Assembly: GCF_025486315.1 (NCBI RefSeq)
Contig: NZ_JAOOPY010000006.1
Span: 248,001 to 312,000 of the forward strand
Length of the DNA stretch: 64,000 bases
Direction of reading: 5' to 3'
Source of the DNA: Variovorax sp. N23
Lineage (GTDB): Bacteria; Pseudomonadota; Gammaproteobacteria; Burkholderiales; Burkholderiaceae_C
Part shown: piece by piece, positions 1 to 8,833 of the stretch
Position numbering within the stretch: position 1 is the first letter of the stretch
Layout of the letters: each line of letters begins with the position of its first letter
Program-made: the position numbers and the translations under genes
Notes under the pieces: model-generated
Database searches by the model: none
The model's input: the letters and a program-made list of their open reading frames with translations, nothing else
What the model was told of the DNA's origin: nothing

Positions 1-2
1 CC

Positions 3-551
3 AAGATGAAGGGGGTGCTCGACAGCCTCGTGATCGACGTCGAGCATGACCACAACACCGACAACACCGCGCGCCGGGTCGCGAAGATGTACCTCAACGA
101 GGTGTTCCGCGGCCGCTACGTGCCGGCGCCCTCGCTGACCGAATTCCCCAACGCCGAGCATCTGAACGAGCTGATGATCGTCGGGCCGATCACCGTGCGC
201 AGCGCCTGCTCGCACCACTTCTGCCCGATCATCGGCAAGCTCTGGATCGGCGTGATGCCCAACGAGCACACCAACGTGATCGGCCTGTCGAAATACGCCC
301 GCCTCGCCGAATGGATCATGGGCCGCCCACAGATCCAGGAGGAGGCAGTGGTGCAGCTGGCCGACCTGATCCAGGAAAAGACCCAGCCCGACGGCCTGGC
401 CCTGGTGATGGAGGCCGAGCACTTCTGCATGAGCTGGCGCGGCGTGAAGGAAACGGGCAGCAAGATGATCAATTCCGTCATGCGCGGCGTCTTCCTGAAA
501 GACCCGAACCTGCGCCGCGAATTCCTTTCACTCCTGCCGCGTGATCGCTGA
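3..551 (+). CDS. folE: GTP cyclohydrolase I, 5' end outside window
   Basis: This enzyme converts GTP to dihydroneopterin triphosphate, the first step of folate/pterin synthesis in the cytoplasm. About 182 residues are visible. The frame is open to the left edge and family members are longer (roughly 190-230 residues), so the N-terminus probably lies outside the window; the first in-window ATG at position 6 is unlikely to be the real start. Counting from that ATG, the zinc ligands are in the CSHHFCP motif (C68, H71) and at C141 in EHFCMSWRGV. The C-terminal VKETGSKM segment is also typical of the family. The stop lies 5 bp before the BLUF gene start. Confidence 0.93.
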   Translation, partial: KMKGVLDSLVIDVEHDHNTDNTARRVAKMYLNEVFRGRYVPAPSLTEFPNAEHLNELMIVGPITVRSACSHHFCPIIGKLWIGVMPNEHTNVIGLSKYARLAEWIMGRPQIQEEAVVQLADLIQEKTQPDGLALVMEAEHFCMSWRGVKETGSKMINSVMRGVFLKDPNLRREFLSLLPRDR

Positions 552-556
552 ACACC

Positions 557-979
557 ATGCTTGTACGACTTCTCTACGCCAGCCGCGCCGTCGACACCAG
601 CAGCCCGGCGATCGACGCGATCCTCGCGCAATCGCGCGCGCACAACACGGCCTGCGGCATCACCGGCATCCTCTGCTACGGCGGCGGCATCTTCCTGCAG
701 GCCATCGAAGGCGGCCGCAATGCCGTCAGCGAACTCTACGGCCACATCCAGAAGGACGTGCGCCACAAGGACGTGGTGCTGCTGCACTATGAAGAGATCG
801 CCGAGCGCCGCTTCGGCGGCTGGACCATGGGCCAGGTGCACCTCACCAAGATCCATGCGGCGATCCTGCTGCGCTACTCGGAACGCCCGGAACTCGACCC
901 CTACGCCGTCTCCGGCAAGGTCTCGCTGGCGCTGCTCGAGGAGCTGATGGCCACGGCGGCCATCGTCGGGCGCACCTGA
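557..979 (+). CDS. Stand-alone BLUF-domain blue-light sensor
   Basis: This 140-residue protein is essentially only a BLUF (sensor of blue light using FAD) domain. The photocycle residues can be seen: Tyr7 in LLYAS, Asn30 in AHNTACGITG, Gln48 in FLQAIEG, and W89/M91 in GGWTMG. No output domain is fused, so it should signal through protein-protein contact, like other short BLUF proteins. It starts 5 bp after folE and is probably co-transcribed with it. Family assignment is secure; the signalling partner is unknown. Confidence 0.9.
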   Translation: MLVRLLYASRAVDTSSPAIDAILAQSRAHNTACGITGILCYGGGIFLQAIEGGRNAVSELYGHIQKDVRHKDVVLLHYEEIAERRFGGWTMGQVHLTKIHAAILLRYSERPELDPYAVSGKVSLALLEELMATAAIVGRT

Positions 980-1034
980 TCCACCGCCGCTTGCTGTCGC
1001 TGCCGGGCGTGACCCGGGCCAGCGGCATTGCCGC

Positions 1035-1865
1035 ATGACGACCCTGCTGCTGGGCTGCGACTTCTCCAGTGCGCCGACCGTGCGCAAGCCGATCGTCGTG
1101 GCGCTCGGCCACGAGCGCGGCGGCCGCGTGACGCTGGCGCAGTTGCTGCCCTTCACGACACTCGATGCCTGGGGCCGATGGCTGCACGACACGCCGGCCT
1201 GGGTCGGCGGCTTCGATCTGCCCTTCGGCCTGCCGCGCGAGCTGGTGCTGCAACTGGGCTGGCCGGTGACCTGGCCCTCACTGATGGCGCACTACGCGGC
1301 GATGAGCCGGGCCGACATCCGCGCCGCCTTCGTCGCCTTCTGCGCCGCGCGCCCGGTCGGCGGAAAGTTCGCCCACCGTCGCACCGACGGCCCCGCCGGC
1401 GCGAGCCCGTCGATGAAATGGGTGAACCCGCCAGTCGCCTTCATGATGCATGCGGGCGTGCCGCGCCTGCTGGCCGCCGGCGCTTCGGTGCCGGGGCTGC
1501 ATGTCGGCCCCGGCGATGGATCGAAGGTGGCGCTCGAGGCCTATCCCGGCCTGCTCGCGCGCGAGCTCATCGGCCGCCGCAGCTACAAGAGCGATACGAG
1601 CGCACGTCAGGACACGCCCCGCTGGGTCGCGCGGGCCGACCTGCTCTCGGCGCTGGAGCGCGGCCAGACCCGGCTCGGGCTGCGCCTGTCGCTCACGCAC
1701 GCGCAGCGCGACCAATTGCTGGCCGACGCGCGGGGCGATGCGCTCGACGCGGTCCTGTGCCTGGTGCAGGCCGCGTGGAGCCAGGCACGTCGCGACAGCC
1801 TGGGGCCCGGCTACGGCCTGCCCGCGGACATCGATCCGCTGGAGGGCTGGATCGCCACGGCATAG
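1035..1865 (+). CDS. DUF429 family protein
   Basis: The protein has 276 residues. The opening strand GCDFSSAP and the later GGFDLPFGLP motif, each with a conserved Asp, match the DUF429 family (predicted RNase H-like fold nuclease). The biochemical role of the family is not established. It begins 55 bp after the BLUF gene on the same strand. There is no signal peptide or membrane segment, so it should be cytoplasmic. The family call rests on recognition of these motifs only. Confidence 0.7.
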   Translation: MTTLLLGCDFSSAPTVRKPIVVALGHERGGRVTLAQLLPFTTLDAWGRWLHDTPAWVGGFDLPFGLPRELVLQLGWPVTWPSLMAHYAAMSRADIRAAFVAFCAARPVGGKFAHRRTDGPAGASPSMKWVNPPVAFMMHAGVPRLLAAGASVPGLHVGPGDGSKVALEAYPGLLARELIGRRSYKSDTSARQDTPRWVARADLLSALERGQTRLGLRLSLTHAQRDQLLADARGDALDAVLCLVQAAWSQARRDSLGPGYGLPADIDPLEGWIATA

Positions 1866-1954
1866 ATGGACAGTGGACTCTGCCCCCGTCCTACAACGCC
1901 ACGCGGCGCCCGCGCCCGTGCCGTTCGCGGGACCGGTCCTAGATTGGCTTCAGG

Positions 1955-1970
1955 CGGTTCGGTCGAACCG
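1955..1970. promoter_or_regulatory. Inverted repeat upstream of csbD-like gene
   Basis: CGGTTCG-GT-CGAACCG is a perfect inverted repeat with 7-bp arms, ending 27 bp before the CsbD-like start codon. It could be an operator or a 5'-UTR hairpin for this stress gene. The function is inferred from position only. Confidence 0.35.
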
Positions 1971-1997
1971 TTGCAACCAACGCAAAAGGAGTTCGCA

Positions 1998-2195
1998 ATG
2001 AACAAGGATCAAGTCGAAGGTCGTGTCGATCAGGTCAAGGGCAAGGTCAAGGAAGTGACGGGCCGCGTGACGGGCGACGCGTCGCTCGAAGCGAAGGGCG
2101 CGGTGGAAAAGGCCGGCGGCAAGGTGCAGAGCACCTATGGCGACGCCAAGGAAAAGACCAAGGACGCGCTCAAGTCGGGCGTCGACAAGCTGTGA
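1998..2195 (+). CDS. CsbD family stress protein
   Basis: This is a 65-residue, highly charged, Lys/Gly/Ala-rich helical protein with the KGKVKEVTGR and GDAKEK segments typical of CsbD-like general stress proteins. The start is supported by an AAAGGAG ribosome site 8 bp upstream. The stop codon overlaps the GTG start of the next gene (GTGA), so the BON-domain lipoprotein is likely translated by coupling. The biochemical role of the CsbD family is unknown; members are often induced by stress. Confidence 0.88.
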   Translation: MNKDQVEGRVDQVKGKVKEVTGRVTGDASLEAKGAVEKAGGKVQSTYGDAKEKTKDALKSGVDKL

Positions 2196-2710
2196 CTACG
2201 CTGGCCGGAGCAGGCGTGCCGAGGCCCGTCTTGCGCTGGACGTCCGCCTCGCTGGTGGCACTGGCCCTGGGCCTGGCCGGATGCGGCGACCAGGGCGACG
2301 GCCAGACGGCCGGTCAGAAGGTCGATGCCGCCATCGCCAAGACACAGGAGGCTGCCGAGCGCGCCAAGGACAAGGCCGAGGTGCTGGCCACCGAGGCCCG
2401 CGACAAGGTCGTGGCGTCGGAGCCGGCGATGCGTGAAGGTGCAGCGAACGTGAAGGAAGCGGCGCGCGAGACGGGCGCGGCCGTGGTGAACACGGTCGAC
2501 GACATGGCGATCACGGCCAGTGTGTCGAGCAGCCTGGCGAAAGACCCGGAACTCAGTGCGGCGCGCATCGACGTCGACACCCAGGGCGGCGTTGTGAAGC
2601 TGCAGGGGCCGGCGCCGAGCGCTGCCGCCAAGGCACGCGCTGGCGACATCGCCAAGGCGGTGAAGGGTGTTTCCAGTGTCGACAACCAGCTGGACGTCAA
2701 GGCGATGTGA
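2192..2710 (+). CDS. BON-domain lipoprotein
   Basis: The 172-residue protein has an N-terminal lipoprotein signal ending in LGLAGC, so it should be acylated and face the periplasm. An Ala/Lys/Glu-rich helical linker (about residues 45-100) follows. A single C-terminal BON domain (about 105-172) contains SSLAKDPELSAARIDVDTQGG and a VSSVDNQL ending. BON domains bind phospholipid or bridge envelope layers. The GTG start overlaps the csbD stop, which suggests a two-gene stress operon ending at the terminator at about 2729-2758. Confidence 0.82.
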   Translation: MTTLAGAGVPRPVLRWTSASLVALALGLAGCGDQGDGQTAGQKVDAAIAKTQEAAERAKDKAEVLATEARDKVVASEPAMREGAANVKEAARETGAAVVNTVDDMAITASVSSSLAKDPELSAARIDVDTQGGVVKLQGPAPSAAAKARAGDIAKAVKGVSSVDNQLDVKAM

Positions 2711-2728
2711 TCGGCATTCACTCGGCCG

Positions 2729-2758
2729 AAAAAAAGCCCGGCATCGCCGGGCTTTTTT
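2729..2758. terminator. Bidirectional rho-independent terminator
   Basis: An A-run, the arms AGCCCGGC and GCCGGGCT around a 3-nt loop, and a run of six T form a strong hairpin that reads as an intrinsic terminator from both sides. It lies between the BON lipoprotein (+) and the convergent ferritin-like gene (-) and probably serves both. Confidence 0.9.
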
Positions 2759-2777
2759 GGGGGGCCGTCCGATGGCC

Positions 2778-3329
2778 TCAGTGGCCGAGCCAATCCTTGA
2801 GCTCGTCGGCGTGTTCTTCCTCGTCGGCCAGGATGTCCTCGAGCATGCGGCGTGTCGTCGGGTCCTTGTCGCCGATCAGCACGATCATCTGACGGTAGGT
2901 CTCGACGGCGATGCGTTCGGCCACCAGATTCGCCCGCACCATCGCCTGGAGGTCTTCCGACGCATCGTAGCCGGCGTGGCTGCGTTCCAGCAGCGTCGCA
3001 GGCGAGAAGTCCGGGTCACCGCCCAGTTGAACGATGCGTTCGGCGATGCGGTCGGCATGGGCGGACTCTTCGTTCGCATGCACCAGGAATTCGTCGGCGA
3101 TGGCCGGCGAGGACACGCCGTTGGCGGTGAAGTAGTGGCGCTTGTAGCGCAGCACGCAGACCAGCTCGGTGGCCAGCGCGCCGTTCAGCAGCTTCACGAT
3201 GTCGTCGCGCCACGGGCCGTAGCTGGGCGTCAACGCCCCGTCGTCCAGGCTCTTGCGCGCAGCGTCGATGGCGTCTTCGTCCAGAGTGAGCCGTTCGCCC
3301 GATGTGGGCGGTGATGCTGTTGCATTCAT
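2778..3329 (-). CDS. Ferritin-like / bacterioferritin-family protein
   Basis: The protein has 183 residues and a four-helix di-iron ferritin-like pattern. The candidate metal ligands are E55 (ALATELVCVL), E88 and H91 (NEESAHADRI), E138 (LVAERIAVE), and E171-H173 (DEEEHADEL). It is likely a cytoplasmic iron-storage or peroxide-detoxifying protein related to bacterioferritin. It sits among other stress proteins (CsbD, BON, DUF883). Its 3' end faces the shared terminator. Subfamily (bacterioferritin versus Dps-like) was not resolved. Confidence 0.82.
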   Translation of the reverse strand: MNATASPPTSGERLTLDEDAIDAARKSLDDGALTPSYGPWRDDIVKLLNGALATELVCVLRYKRHYFTANGVSSPAIADEFLVHANEESAHADRIAERIVQLGGDPDFSPATLLERSHAGYDASEDLQAMVRANLVAERIAVETYRQMIVLIGDKDPTTRRMLEDILADEEEHADELKDWLGH

Positions 3330-3419
3330 CGTCGATCCTTTGGTGGGGTGGCGGTGTCGTCCTTGCCGTGTCGGGAGCGGTGAGCAGCGGGCCCGCCGGC
3401 CACACCGACTGCCGGCGAC

Positions 3420-3794
3420 TCAGTAGTCGTCGCGCGGATTGCGGCGGCTGGCCAGGACGATCAGCGCGGTGATGGCCGCGCCAGCGGCTGCGGCGATGAG
3501 CACCGAGCGCATGGGCTGATCGGCAATGTATTTGCCGGTCACGTCCGCAGCCTGCTCCAGGCGGCGCTGCGCGCGCGCGCTGGTGGTCGATGCCGCGTCC
3601 AGGCCGCGCTGCACGGCCTGCTGGACGCGTGCGGCGATCTGCTCGACGGTCGGCTCGGCTTCACGGCGCAGATCGCGCACCTTCTCACCCGCGGCGTTCA
3701 CGGCGTTCTGCGCATAGGCACGGGTCGACTCGATGGCGTCGTTGGCCGTCTTGCTGGCTTCGTCGGCGAGCTGCGATGCTGTCTTGATGTTCAT
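3420..3794 (-). CDS. DUF883 (ElaB/YqjD-like) membrane-anchored protein
   Basis: This 124-residue protein has a long amphipathic, Ala/Glu/Arg-rich helical region (residues 1-92) and a single C-terminal transmembrane helix (about 95-114, SVLIAAAAGAAITALIVLAS) followed by a basic tail. The layout matches the ElaB/YqjD/DUF883 family, whose E. coli members are stationary-phase inner-membrane proteins that bind ribosomes. The start ATG has a GGGAG-like site just upstream. The ribosome-binding role is known for homologues only. Confidence 0.82.
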   Translation of the reverse strand: MNIKTASQLADEASKTANDAIESTRAYAQNAVNAAGEKVRDLRREAEPTVEQIAARVQQAVQRGLDAASTTSARAQRRLEQAADVTGKYIADQPMRSVLIAAAAGAAITALIVLASRRNPRDDY

Positions 3795-3955
3795 GGGAGT
3801 TCCTTTCTGAGGGTGATGAATGTGCGAGGCCTGCCCATCCTAACGACGTTGCGCTCCCGCGCAGCGTGGGGGGAGGGCGCGGCTTGGCTCAACGATAGCG
3901 CGGCCGGCTCGCGGCCCTGTCAGCAGCCGCGGGCGAGCGTCGTAGGAGAGGAGCG

Positions 3956-5323
3956 TCAGCCGGCGGCGCGGCCGCCCGCCTTCGAGCGGGCGCCGACGGG
4001 CAGCATGATGCTCACCCGCGTGCCCTTGCCGGGGGAGGATGTCACGGTGAGCTTGCCCTGGGCAGCCTCGACGCGATGGCGCATGCCCGCCAGACCGTGC
4101 GTGGCGGGCCGCAGGCGTTGCGGGTCGAAGCCCTTGCCGTCGTCCACCACGTCGACCGTGACATGCGTGCCGTAGTCCTTCATCACGATCGTCGCCTCGG
4201 TCGCGTCCGCGTACTTGCCGATGTTCGTGAGGCTCTCCTGCACCATGCGGTAGATCGTGAGCTGGCGGGCCTCGTCGAGCACCACCGGTTCGAGCGCCCA
4301 CTCGACCTGGATGTCCGAGCGGTCGGCGAACTCCCGGCCCAGGATCTCCAGCGAGGCCACCAGCCCGAGGTTGGCGAGCGAGGAGGGCCGCAGGTCTTCG
4401 ATGATGCGGCGCTTCAGGGCGATGCCGCTGTTGAGCAGTTCGGTCAGGTGCTGCAGCCGCTGCGCCGCGTCGGGGGCGTCGGCCAGGCGCGACTTCAGCC
4501 GCGCCACGTCGAGCTTCGCGGCCGTCAGCAGCGAGCCGAGCTCGTCGTGCAGCTCGCGTGCGAGGTGGCCGCGCTCGTTCTCCCGCACGTCCTGAAGATG
4601 GGTCGCGAGTTCGGCCAGGCTGGCGGTCCGCTCCTGCACTTCGGTCTCGAGCGCGTTGCGTTCGCGTTGCAGTGCTTCCTGCTGGCGCTCGCCGATCGAG
4701 CGCAGGACGTGCGTCTGCCGCAGGTAGAGGTAGAAGGCGATGAGCGCAATGACCGCGATCAGCGCGATGCCCAGGCGGGCGAGGCGCAGCGACTTGGCGA
4801 TCTGGGCCTGTCCGCTGCGCAAGGCGACATCGCTGCGGCCGATGAGGGCATTGGCCTGCGTGCGGATCGCGTCCATCTCCTCACGGCCCACATCGGTGGT
4901 GATCACGAACTTCCAGGCGTCTTCCTTGCCGTCCTTGCGCAGTCGGACGCTCATGTCCATCTCGGCCATCTTGCGGCCGACGTGCGTGGCCAGCTGCGTC
5001 AGCTGTGCGCTCTCGGTGGGCCGACCGGCGTAGAAGGTGCGCAGGGTGCTCAGCTGGCCGTCGACTTTGCGCACCGCCTGGTCGTAAGGTTCGCGATATT
5101 GCGCCTCGCCGGTCAACAGATAGCCGCGCTGACCCGTTTCTGCATCGACCACGTTCAGAAGAAGTTCGTGGAGTGTCTGCCGGACGCTCTGGGCGTCCCG
5201 GACCTCGGCCAGCGCCCGATGCGACTGCCGGAAGCCGACCTCGTTGATGCCCACGAGCATCAGCGCGGCCAGGGTGGCCAGCGCGAGACTCAGGGCCATC
5301 TTCGGAAAAGCTAACCAGCGCAT
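3956..5323 (-). CDS. CHASE3-domain sensor histidine kinase (HisKA_3 type)
   Basis: The 455-residue kinase has TM1 at about residues 8-27 and an extracytoplasmic CHASE3-like helical domain (about 35-175, with the AETGQRGYLLTG motif). TM2 lies at about 184-201, then a coiled linker, a HisKA_3 dimerisation domain with phospho-acceptor H259 in RELHDELGS, and a HATPase_c domain with VVDDGKGFD and HGLAGMRHR. This is the NarX/DegS class, which pairs with LuxR-type regulators. A fitting regulator is encoded divergently, starting 107 bp away at 5431. The signal sensed is unknown. Confidence 0.9.
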   Translation of the reverse strand: MRWLAFPKMALSLALATLAALMLVGINEVGFRQSHRALAEVRDAQSVRQTLHELLLNVVDAETGQRGYLLTGEAQYREPYDQAVRKVDGQLSTLRTFYAGRPTESAQLTQLATHVGRKMAEMDMSVRLRKDGKEDAWKFVITTDVGREEMDAIRTQANALIGRSDVALRSGQAQIAKSLRLARLGIALIAVIALIAFYLYLRQTHVLRSIGERQQEALQRERNALETEVQERTASLAELATHLQDVRENERGHLARELHDELGSLLTAAKLDVARLKSRLADAPDAAQRLQHLTELLNSGIALKRRIIEDLRPSSLANLGLVASLEILGREFADRSDIQVEWALEPVVLDEARQLTIYRMVQESLTNIGKYADATEATIVMKDYGTHVTVDVVDDGKGFDPQRLRPATHGLAGMRHRVEAAQGKLTVTSSPGKGTRVSIMLPVGARSKAGGRAAG

Positions 5324-5430
5324 GAGGTCTCCGCAAGACGCCTGACAGTCAAATTCGTGAATAATCGATGCCGTTCAGGGTCCAGCATATTGCGACGGTC
5401 GAACGCGCAGGAAAACAAAGAAGGTAACAG

Positions 5431-6063
5431 ATGATCAAGATCGGAATTGTGGATGACCACGCCATCGTGCGCTCCGGCTTGCGCCAGTTTTTCTCCGAGC
5501 ACGTGGACCTGCGGGTGGTTGGTGAAGCCGGCACGGGGCGTGAAGCCATCGAACTGGTTCGCACGACCGAACTCGATGTGTTGGTGATGGACCTGTCGAT
5601 GCCCGGCCAGAGCGGCATCGACGCGCTCGCGATGATTCGCGCAAAGGCGCCGGATGTGGGGATCCTCATCCTGAGCGGCTACCCCGAAGAGCACTACGCC
5701 ATGAACCTGATCCGTCAGGGGGCGAGCGGCTACCTGAACAAGGAATGCGATCCGATCGAGATCGTGAACGCGATCCGTACCGTCTCGCTGGGGCGCCGCT
5801 ACATCACGCCGGCGGTGGCCGAACTGCTGGCGCGCCAGCTCGACCGCAAGGACGATGCGGCGCCGCACGAGCAACTGTCGGAGCGCGAGTTCCAGGTCTT
5901 CCTGAAGCTGGCCAAGGGCGAGACGGCCGGCGACATCGCCAAGACGCTGTCGCTGTCGGTCAAGACGGTGAGCACGTACCGCACGCGCCTGATGGAGAAG
6001 ATGAATCTCTCCTCCAACAGCGACCTCACGTACTACGCATTGAAGAACAAGCTCATCGATTGA
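5431..6063 (+). CDS. NarL/FixJ-family response regulator
   Basis: The 210-residue protein has a receiver domain (about 1-120; acidic pocket D8/D9, phospho-acceptor D54 in LVMDLSMPG, Lys in the LNKE segment). A LuxR-type helix-turn-helix follows (about 146-200, LSEREFQVFLKLAKGETAGDIA then KTVSTYRTRLMEKM). An AGAAGG ribosome site precedes the ATG. It is divergent from the CHASE3 kinase at 3956-5323 and is its likely partner. The target genes are not evident from the window. Confidence 0.92.
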   Translation: MIKIGIVDDHAIVRSGLRQFFSEHVDLRVVGEAGTGREAIELVRTTELDVLVMDLSMPGQSGIDALAMIRAKAPDVGILILSGYPEEHYAMNLIRQGASGYLNKECDPIEIVNAIRTVSLGRRYITPAVAELLARQLDRKDDAAPHEQLSEREFQVFLKLAKGETAGDIAKTLSLSVKTVSTYRTRLMEKMNLSSNSDLTYYALKNKLID

Positions 6064-6092
6064 TGGACGAGCAGGCCTGTCGAGCGCAAGGC

Positions 6093-6497
6093 TCAGCGGG
6101 CGCTGCTCTTGGGTCGGCGCGCCGAGGTCTGCGCAATGCAGAAGTCGATCAGTGCGTCGATCTCGTTGGATTTGTCGAACACCGCATCCACGCCCAGTTC
6201 GGCGCAGCGCTTGCGGATCTCCGTCGTCGCGTAGTTGCTCAGCACCACCACCTTCTGATGCGGCTGCCGCGTGGCGCACGCCTGCAGCACGCCGAGGCCG
6301 CTGCCCTGTTTCAGGAACAGATCGACGATCGCCAGCTCCCAGTCGTTGGGATGGTCGCTCAGCCATTGGCGTGCCTCGCTCTCGGCCTCCGCATGCCCGA
6401 TGGTCTCGATGCAGGTGAGCTCCTCGAGCGTGCCCACGAGGTTCTCGCGGATCGTGGCGTTGTCTTCGACGATGTAGGTTCTCAAGCGGGTGTCCAT
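6093..6497 (-). CDS. Single-domain response regulator receiver
   Basis: The 134-residue protein is a CheY-like receiver with no output domain. It shows the acidic pair E11/D12, phospho-acceptor D59 (LAIVDLFLKQGSG), a switch Ser in VVVLSNYA and Lys in VFDKSNEID. It is convergent with the LuxR-type regulator, 29 bp between stops, and close to the CHASE3 kinase, so it may be a phosphate sink or a second output of the same system. That link is an inference from position. Confidence 0.85.
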   Translation of the reverse strand: MDTRLRTYIVEDNATIRENLVGTLEELTCIETIGHAEAESEARQWLSDHPNDWELAIVDLFLKQGSGLGVLQACATRQPHQKVVVLSNYATTEIRKRCAELGVDAVFDKSNEIDALIDFCIAQTSARRPKSSAR

Positions 6498-6795
6498 GCC
6501 GAAAAGAGGGCTCCCGTGCGTGTCGCCGGATGGTCTGCTGTGCAGGTGAAAGGCATCGTGAGAGATTCTGGCGACTGCGTGGATGATCGTGCCGGGCGAT
6601 GCGGACTCGCCCTGTAGGTGGATTCTGACCGTATTTCAAGTCGCTCTGCCGTAGGCAATCGCCCACACCTCCAGCCGGGCGACGCCGACCGCCGTGCATG
6701 CAGGCGCGGCATAGGCTCGAGCGTCGTGGTGGCCCGCGGCGACAGGCGGCCATCCGCCTCGTCGCGAAGACACCATCCAACAAAAGGGACAGCCC
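6498..6795. other. Intergenic spacer before the AsmA-like gene
   Basis: This is a 298-bp gap between the divergent receiver gene and the AsmA-like gene. It must hold both promoters. I see only a good ribosome site (AAAAGGGA) just before 6796. No clear sigma-70 boxes, repeat or small gene was identified. Confidence 0.5.
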
Positions 6796-8811
6796 ATGCA
6801 GAGCGAATCTTCCCGTGTGCCGCGCAGGGCCTTCATCGTGGGCGCCAGCCTGTCTGCGCTCGTCCTCGTGCTGGTGCTCGTCGTTCTCTTCTTTCCGTGG
6901 AACACGCTGCGTGAACCGGTGAACCGCTACGTGAGCGAGAAGACGGGGCGCAAGTTCGAGATCACCCGACGCCTGGACGTCGACCTCGGCTGGCGCACCG
7001 CCACCGTGAAGCTCGATGGCATCGAGTTCGCCAATCCGTCCTGGGCGCGCGACCCCTACCTCGTGAAGGCCGAGCGCGCCGAAGTCGAGTTGCGACTCTG
7101 GCCACTGTTGCGCCAGACGGTGGTGATCCCGCGCCTCATGCTGGTGTCGCCGACGGTCGGCCTGCAGATGGAGAAGGATGGCCGGCGCACCTGGGCACTC
7201 GGCAAGGACACGTCCGACGAAGGCACCGTCCCCACCATCGGGCTCGTGCAGGTCGACCGCGGCGCCATCGACTTCCTGGCCACGCACCTCGGCGTCGACC
7301 TGCATGTGGACGTCGACTTCGACAGTGCGCGCGGCGAGATGCCGATGAACTACCGCATCAAGGGCAGCTACCAGCGACAGCCGCTGACGGCGCAGGGGCG
7401 CACAGGCAACGTGTTGCAGCTCACCGAAGCGGGGCAGCCGCCGTTTCCGTTGGAGATCGATGCGGCCGCGGGCCAGACCAAGCTCAAGGCCAAGGGCACC
7501 GTGGCCGCGCTGAGCGGGCTGGACGGCATCGACGCCAGCTTCGACGTGCGCGGGCAGAGCCTGGGCGATCTGTACCGTCTGCTCGGCATCGCCTTGCCCG
7601 AAACATCGCCCTACGCGCTGAGCGGTCGCCTGCACAAGCGCGCTGCGCTGTGGGAGGCCAAGGACATGAAGGGCAAGCTGGGCCTGTCGGACATCGGCGG
7701 CGACATGCAGTTCGACCAGGGCCAGAAGGTGCCGCGGCTGGCCGGCAGCCTGCGTTCGGCCGTGATGGACATGGACGACCTCGGGCCCTTGATCGGCCTG
7801 CCGCCGACGGAGCGTTCTGCCAAGGCCGTGGAAGGCGTGACGCCGCCACCCTCGGCCGACCCGGCGAAGCGCGCCTCCCGCGCCGGCGGCAAGGTGCTGC
7901 CGACCGCCACGCTCGACTTCGAGCGGCTGCGCGCGATGAATGCCGACGTGCGCTACACGGCCGATCGCATCCGCAATGTGCGCGAGATGCCGCTCGACAA
8001 GGGCAGCGTGCACGTGACGCTGCAGGACGGCGTGCTCACGCTCGACCCGCTCGACCTGGGGGTGGCCTCCGGCAAACTGGTGGGCGCAATCCGCATCGAT
8101 GCGGCACAGTCGCCGGCGGACATCCGCGCCTCGCTGGAGATCCGGGCCCTGCAGCTCAACCGGTTGATTCCCAAGATCGAAACCCTGCGCACCAGCTTCG
8201 GCCGGCTCGACGGCCGCATCAACCTGTCGGGCCGCGGCAATTCGGTGGCGAGCTGGCTGGGCGGTGCCTCGGGTGACGTGAGTGCCATCACCGGGCGTGG
8301 CGCGTTCAGCAACCTGCTGCTCGAATTCATGGGGCTCGACGGCGCCGAGATCGTCAAGTTCCTGCTGCGCGGCGACAACAACGTCACCTTGCGTTGCGCC
8401 GCGGTCGCCTTCGACGTGGACAAGGGACTGATGACCGGGCGCAGCCTGGTGTTCGACACCACCGACACGGTCTTTCATGCCGAAGGGCAGGCCAGCCTGG
8501 CGAACGAGACGCTCGACTTCGTGGTGCGTCAGGAACCGAAGGACATGAGCATCCTCTCGCTGCGCACACCGCTGGTCATCGGCGGCACCTTCGGCTCGCC
8601 CAAGGGCGGCGTCGAGGCGGCACCGCTGGCCGCGCGCGGCCTCGCCGCGCTCGCCCTGGGCGCGATCAATCCGCTGCTGGCCCTGGCGGCGACGATCGAG
8701 ACCGGCCCGGGCGTGGACGCCGATTGCCAGGAGGTCCTGAAGCGGGCGCGCCAGCCGATCTCGAAGGCCGCCACCGACGGTGCGGCCAAGGGCAAGGGCG
8801 CCAGGCAGTGA
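6796..8811 (+). CDS. AsmA family outer-membrane/lipid-trafficking protein
   Basis: The protein has 671 residues. It has one N-terminal transmembrane helix (about 11-35, rich in Leu/Val, ending FFPW) and then a large periplasmic region with alternating beta-strands typical of AsmA/YhjG-like proteins. Features include the SEKTGRKFEI opening repeat, an AsmA-type DGVLTLDPL segment around residue 413 and a GRGAFSNLL segment near 500. Family members are linked to phospholipid transport to the outer membrane. The start is supported by AAAAGGGA upstream. It is a single gene with no obvious operon partner. Confidence 0.85.
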   Translation: MQSESSRVPRRAFIVGASLSALVLVLVLVVLFFPWNTLREPVNRYVSEKTGRKFEITRRLDVDLGWRTATVKLDGIEFANPSWARDPYLVKAERAEVELRLWPLLRQTVVIPRLMLVSPTVGLQMEKDGRRTWALGKDTSDEGTVPTIGLVQVDRGAIDFLATHLGVDLHVDVDFDSARGEMPMNYRIKGSYQRQPLTAQGRTGNVLQLTEAGQPPFPLEIDAAAGQTKLKAKGTVAALSGLDGIDASFDVRGQSLGDLYRLLGIALPETSPYALSGRLHKRAALWEAKDMKGKLGLSDIGGDMQFDQGQKVPRLAGSLRSAVMDMDDLGPLIGLPPTERSAKAVEGVTPPPSADPAKRASRAGGKVLPTATLDFERLRAMNADVRYTADRIRNVREMPLDKGSVHVTLQDGVLTLDPLDLGVASGKLVGAIRIDAAQSPADIRASLEIRALQLNRLIPKIETLRTSFGRLDGRINLSGRGNSVASWLGGASGDVSAITGRGAFSNLLLEFMGLDGAEIVKFLLRGDNNVTLRCAAVAFDVDKGLMTGRSLVFDTTDTVFHAEGQASLANETLDFVVRQEPKDMSILSLRTPLVIGGTFGSPKGGVEAAPLAARGLAALALGAINPLLALAATIETGPGVDADCQEVLKRARQPISKAATDGAAKGKGARQ

Positions 8812-8833
8812 GGCGTGCCCGGCAGGCCGGCTG

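Noticed and set aside
5311-8478. A 1055-codon open frame on the minus strand
   Set aside because: It runs antisense to the response regulator and AsmA-like genes, which have clear domains. Long antisense frames are expected at this GC content, and the translation shows no family pattern.
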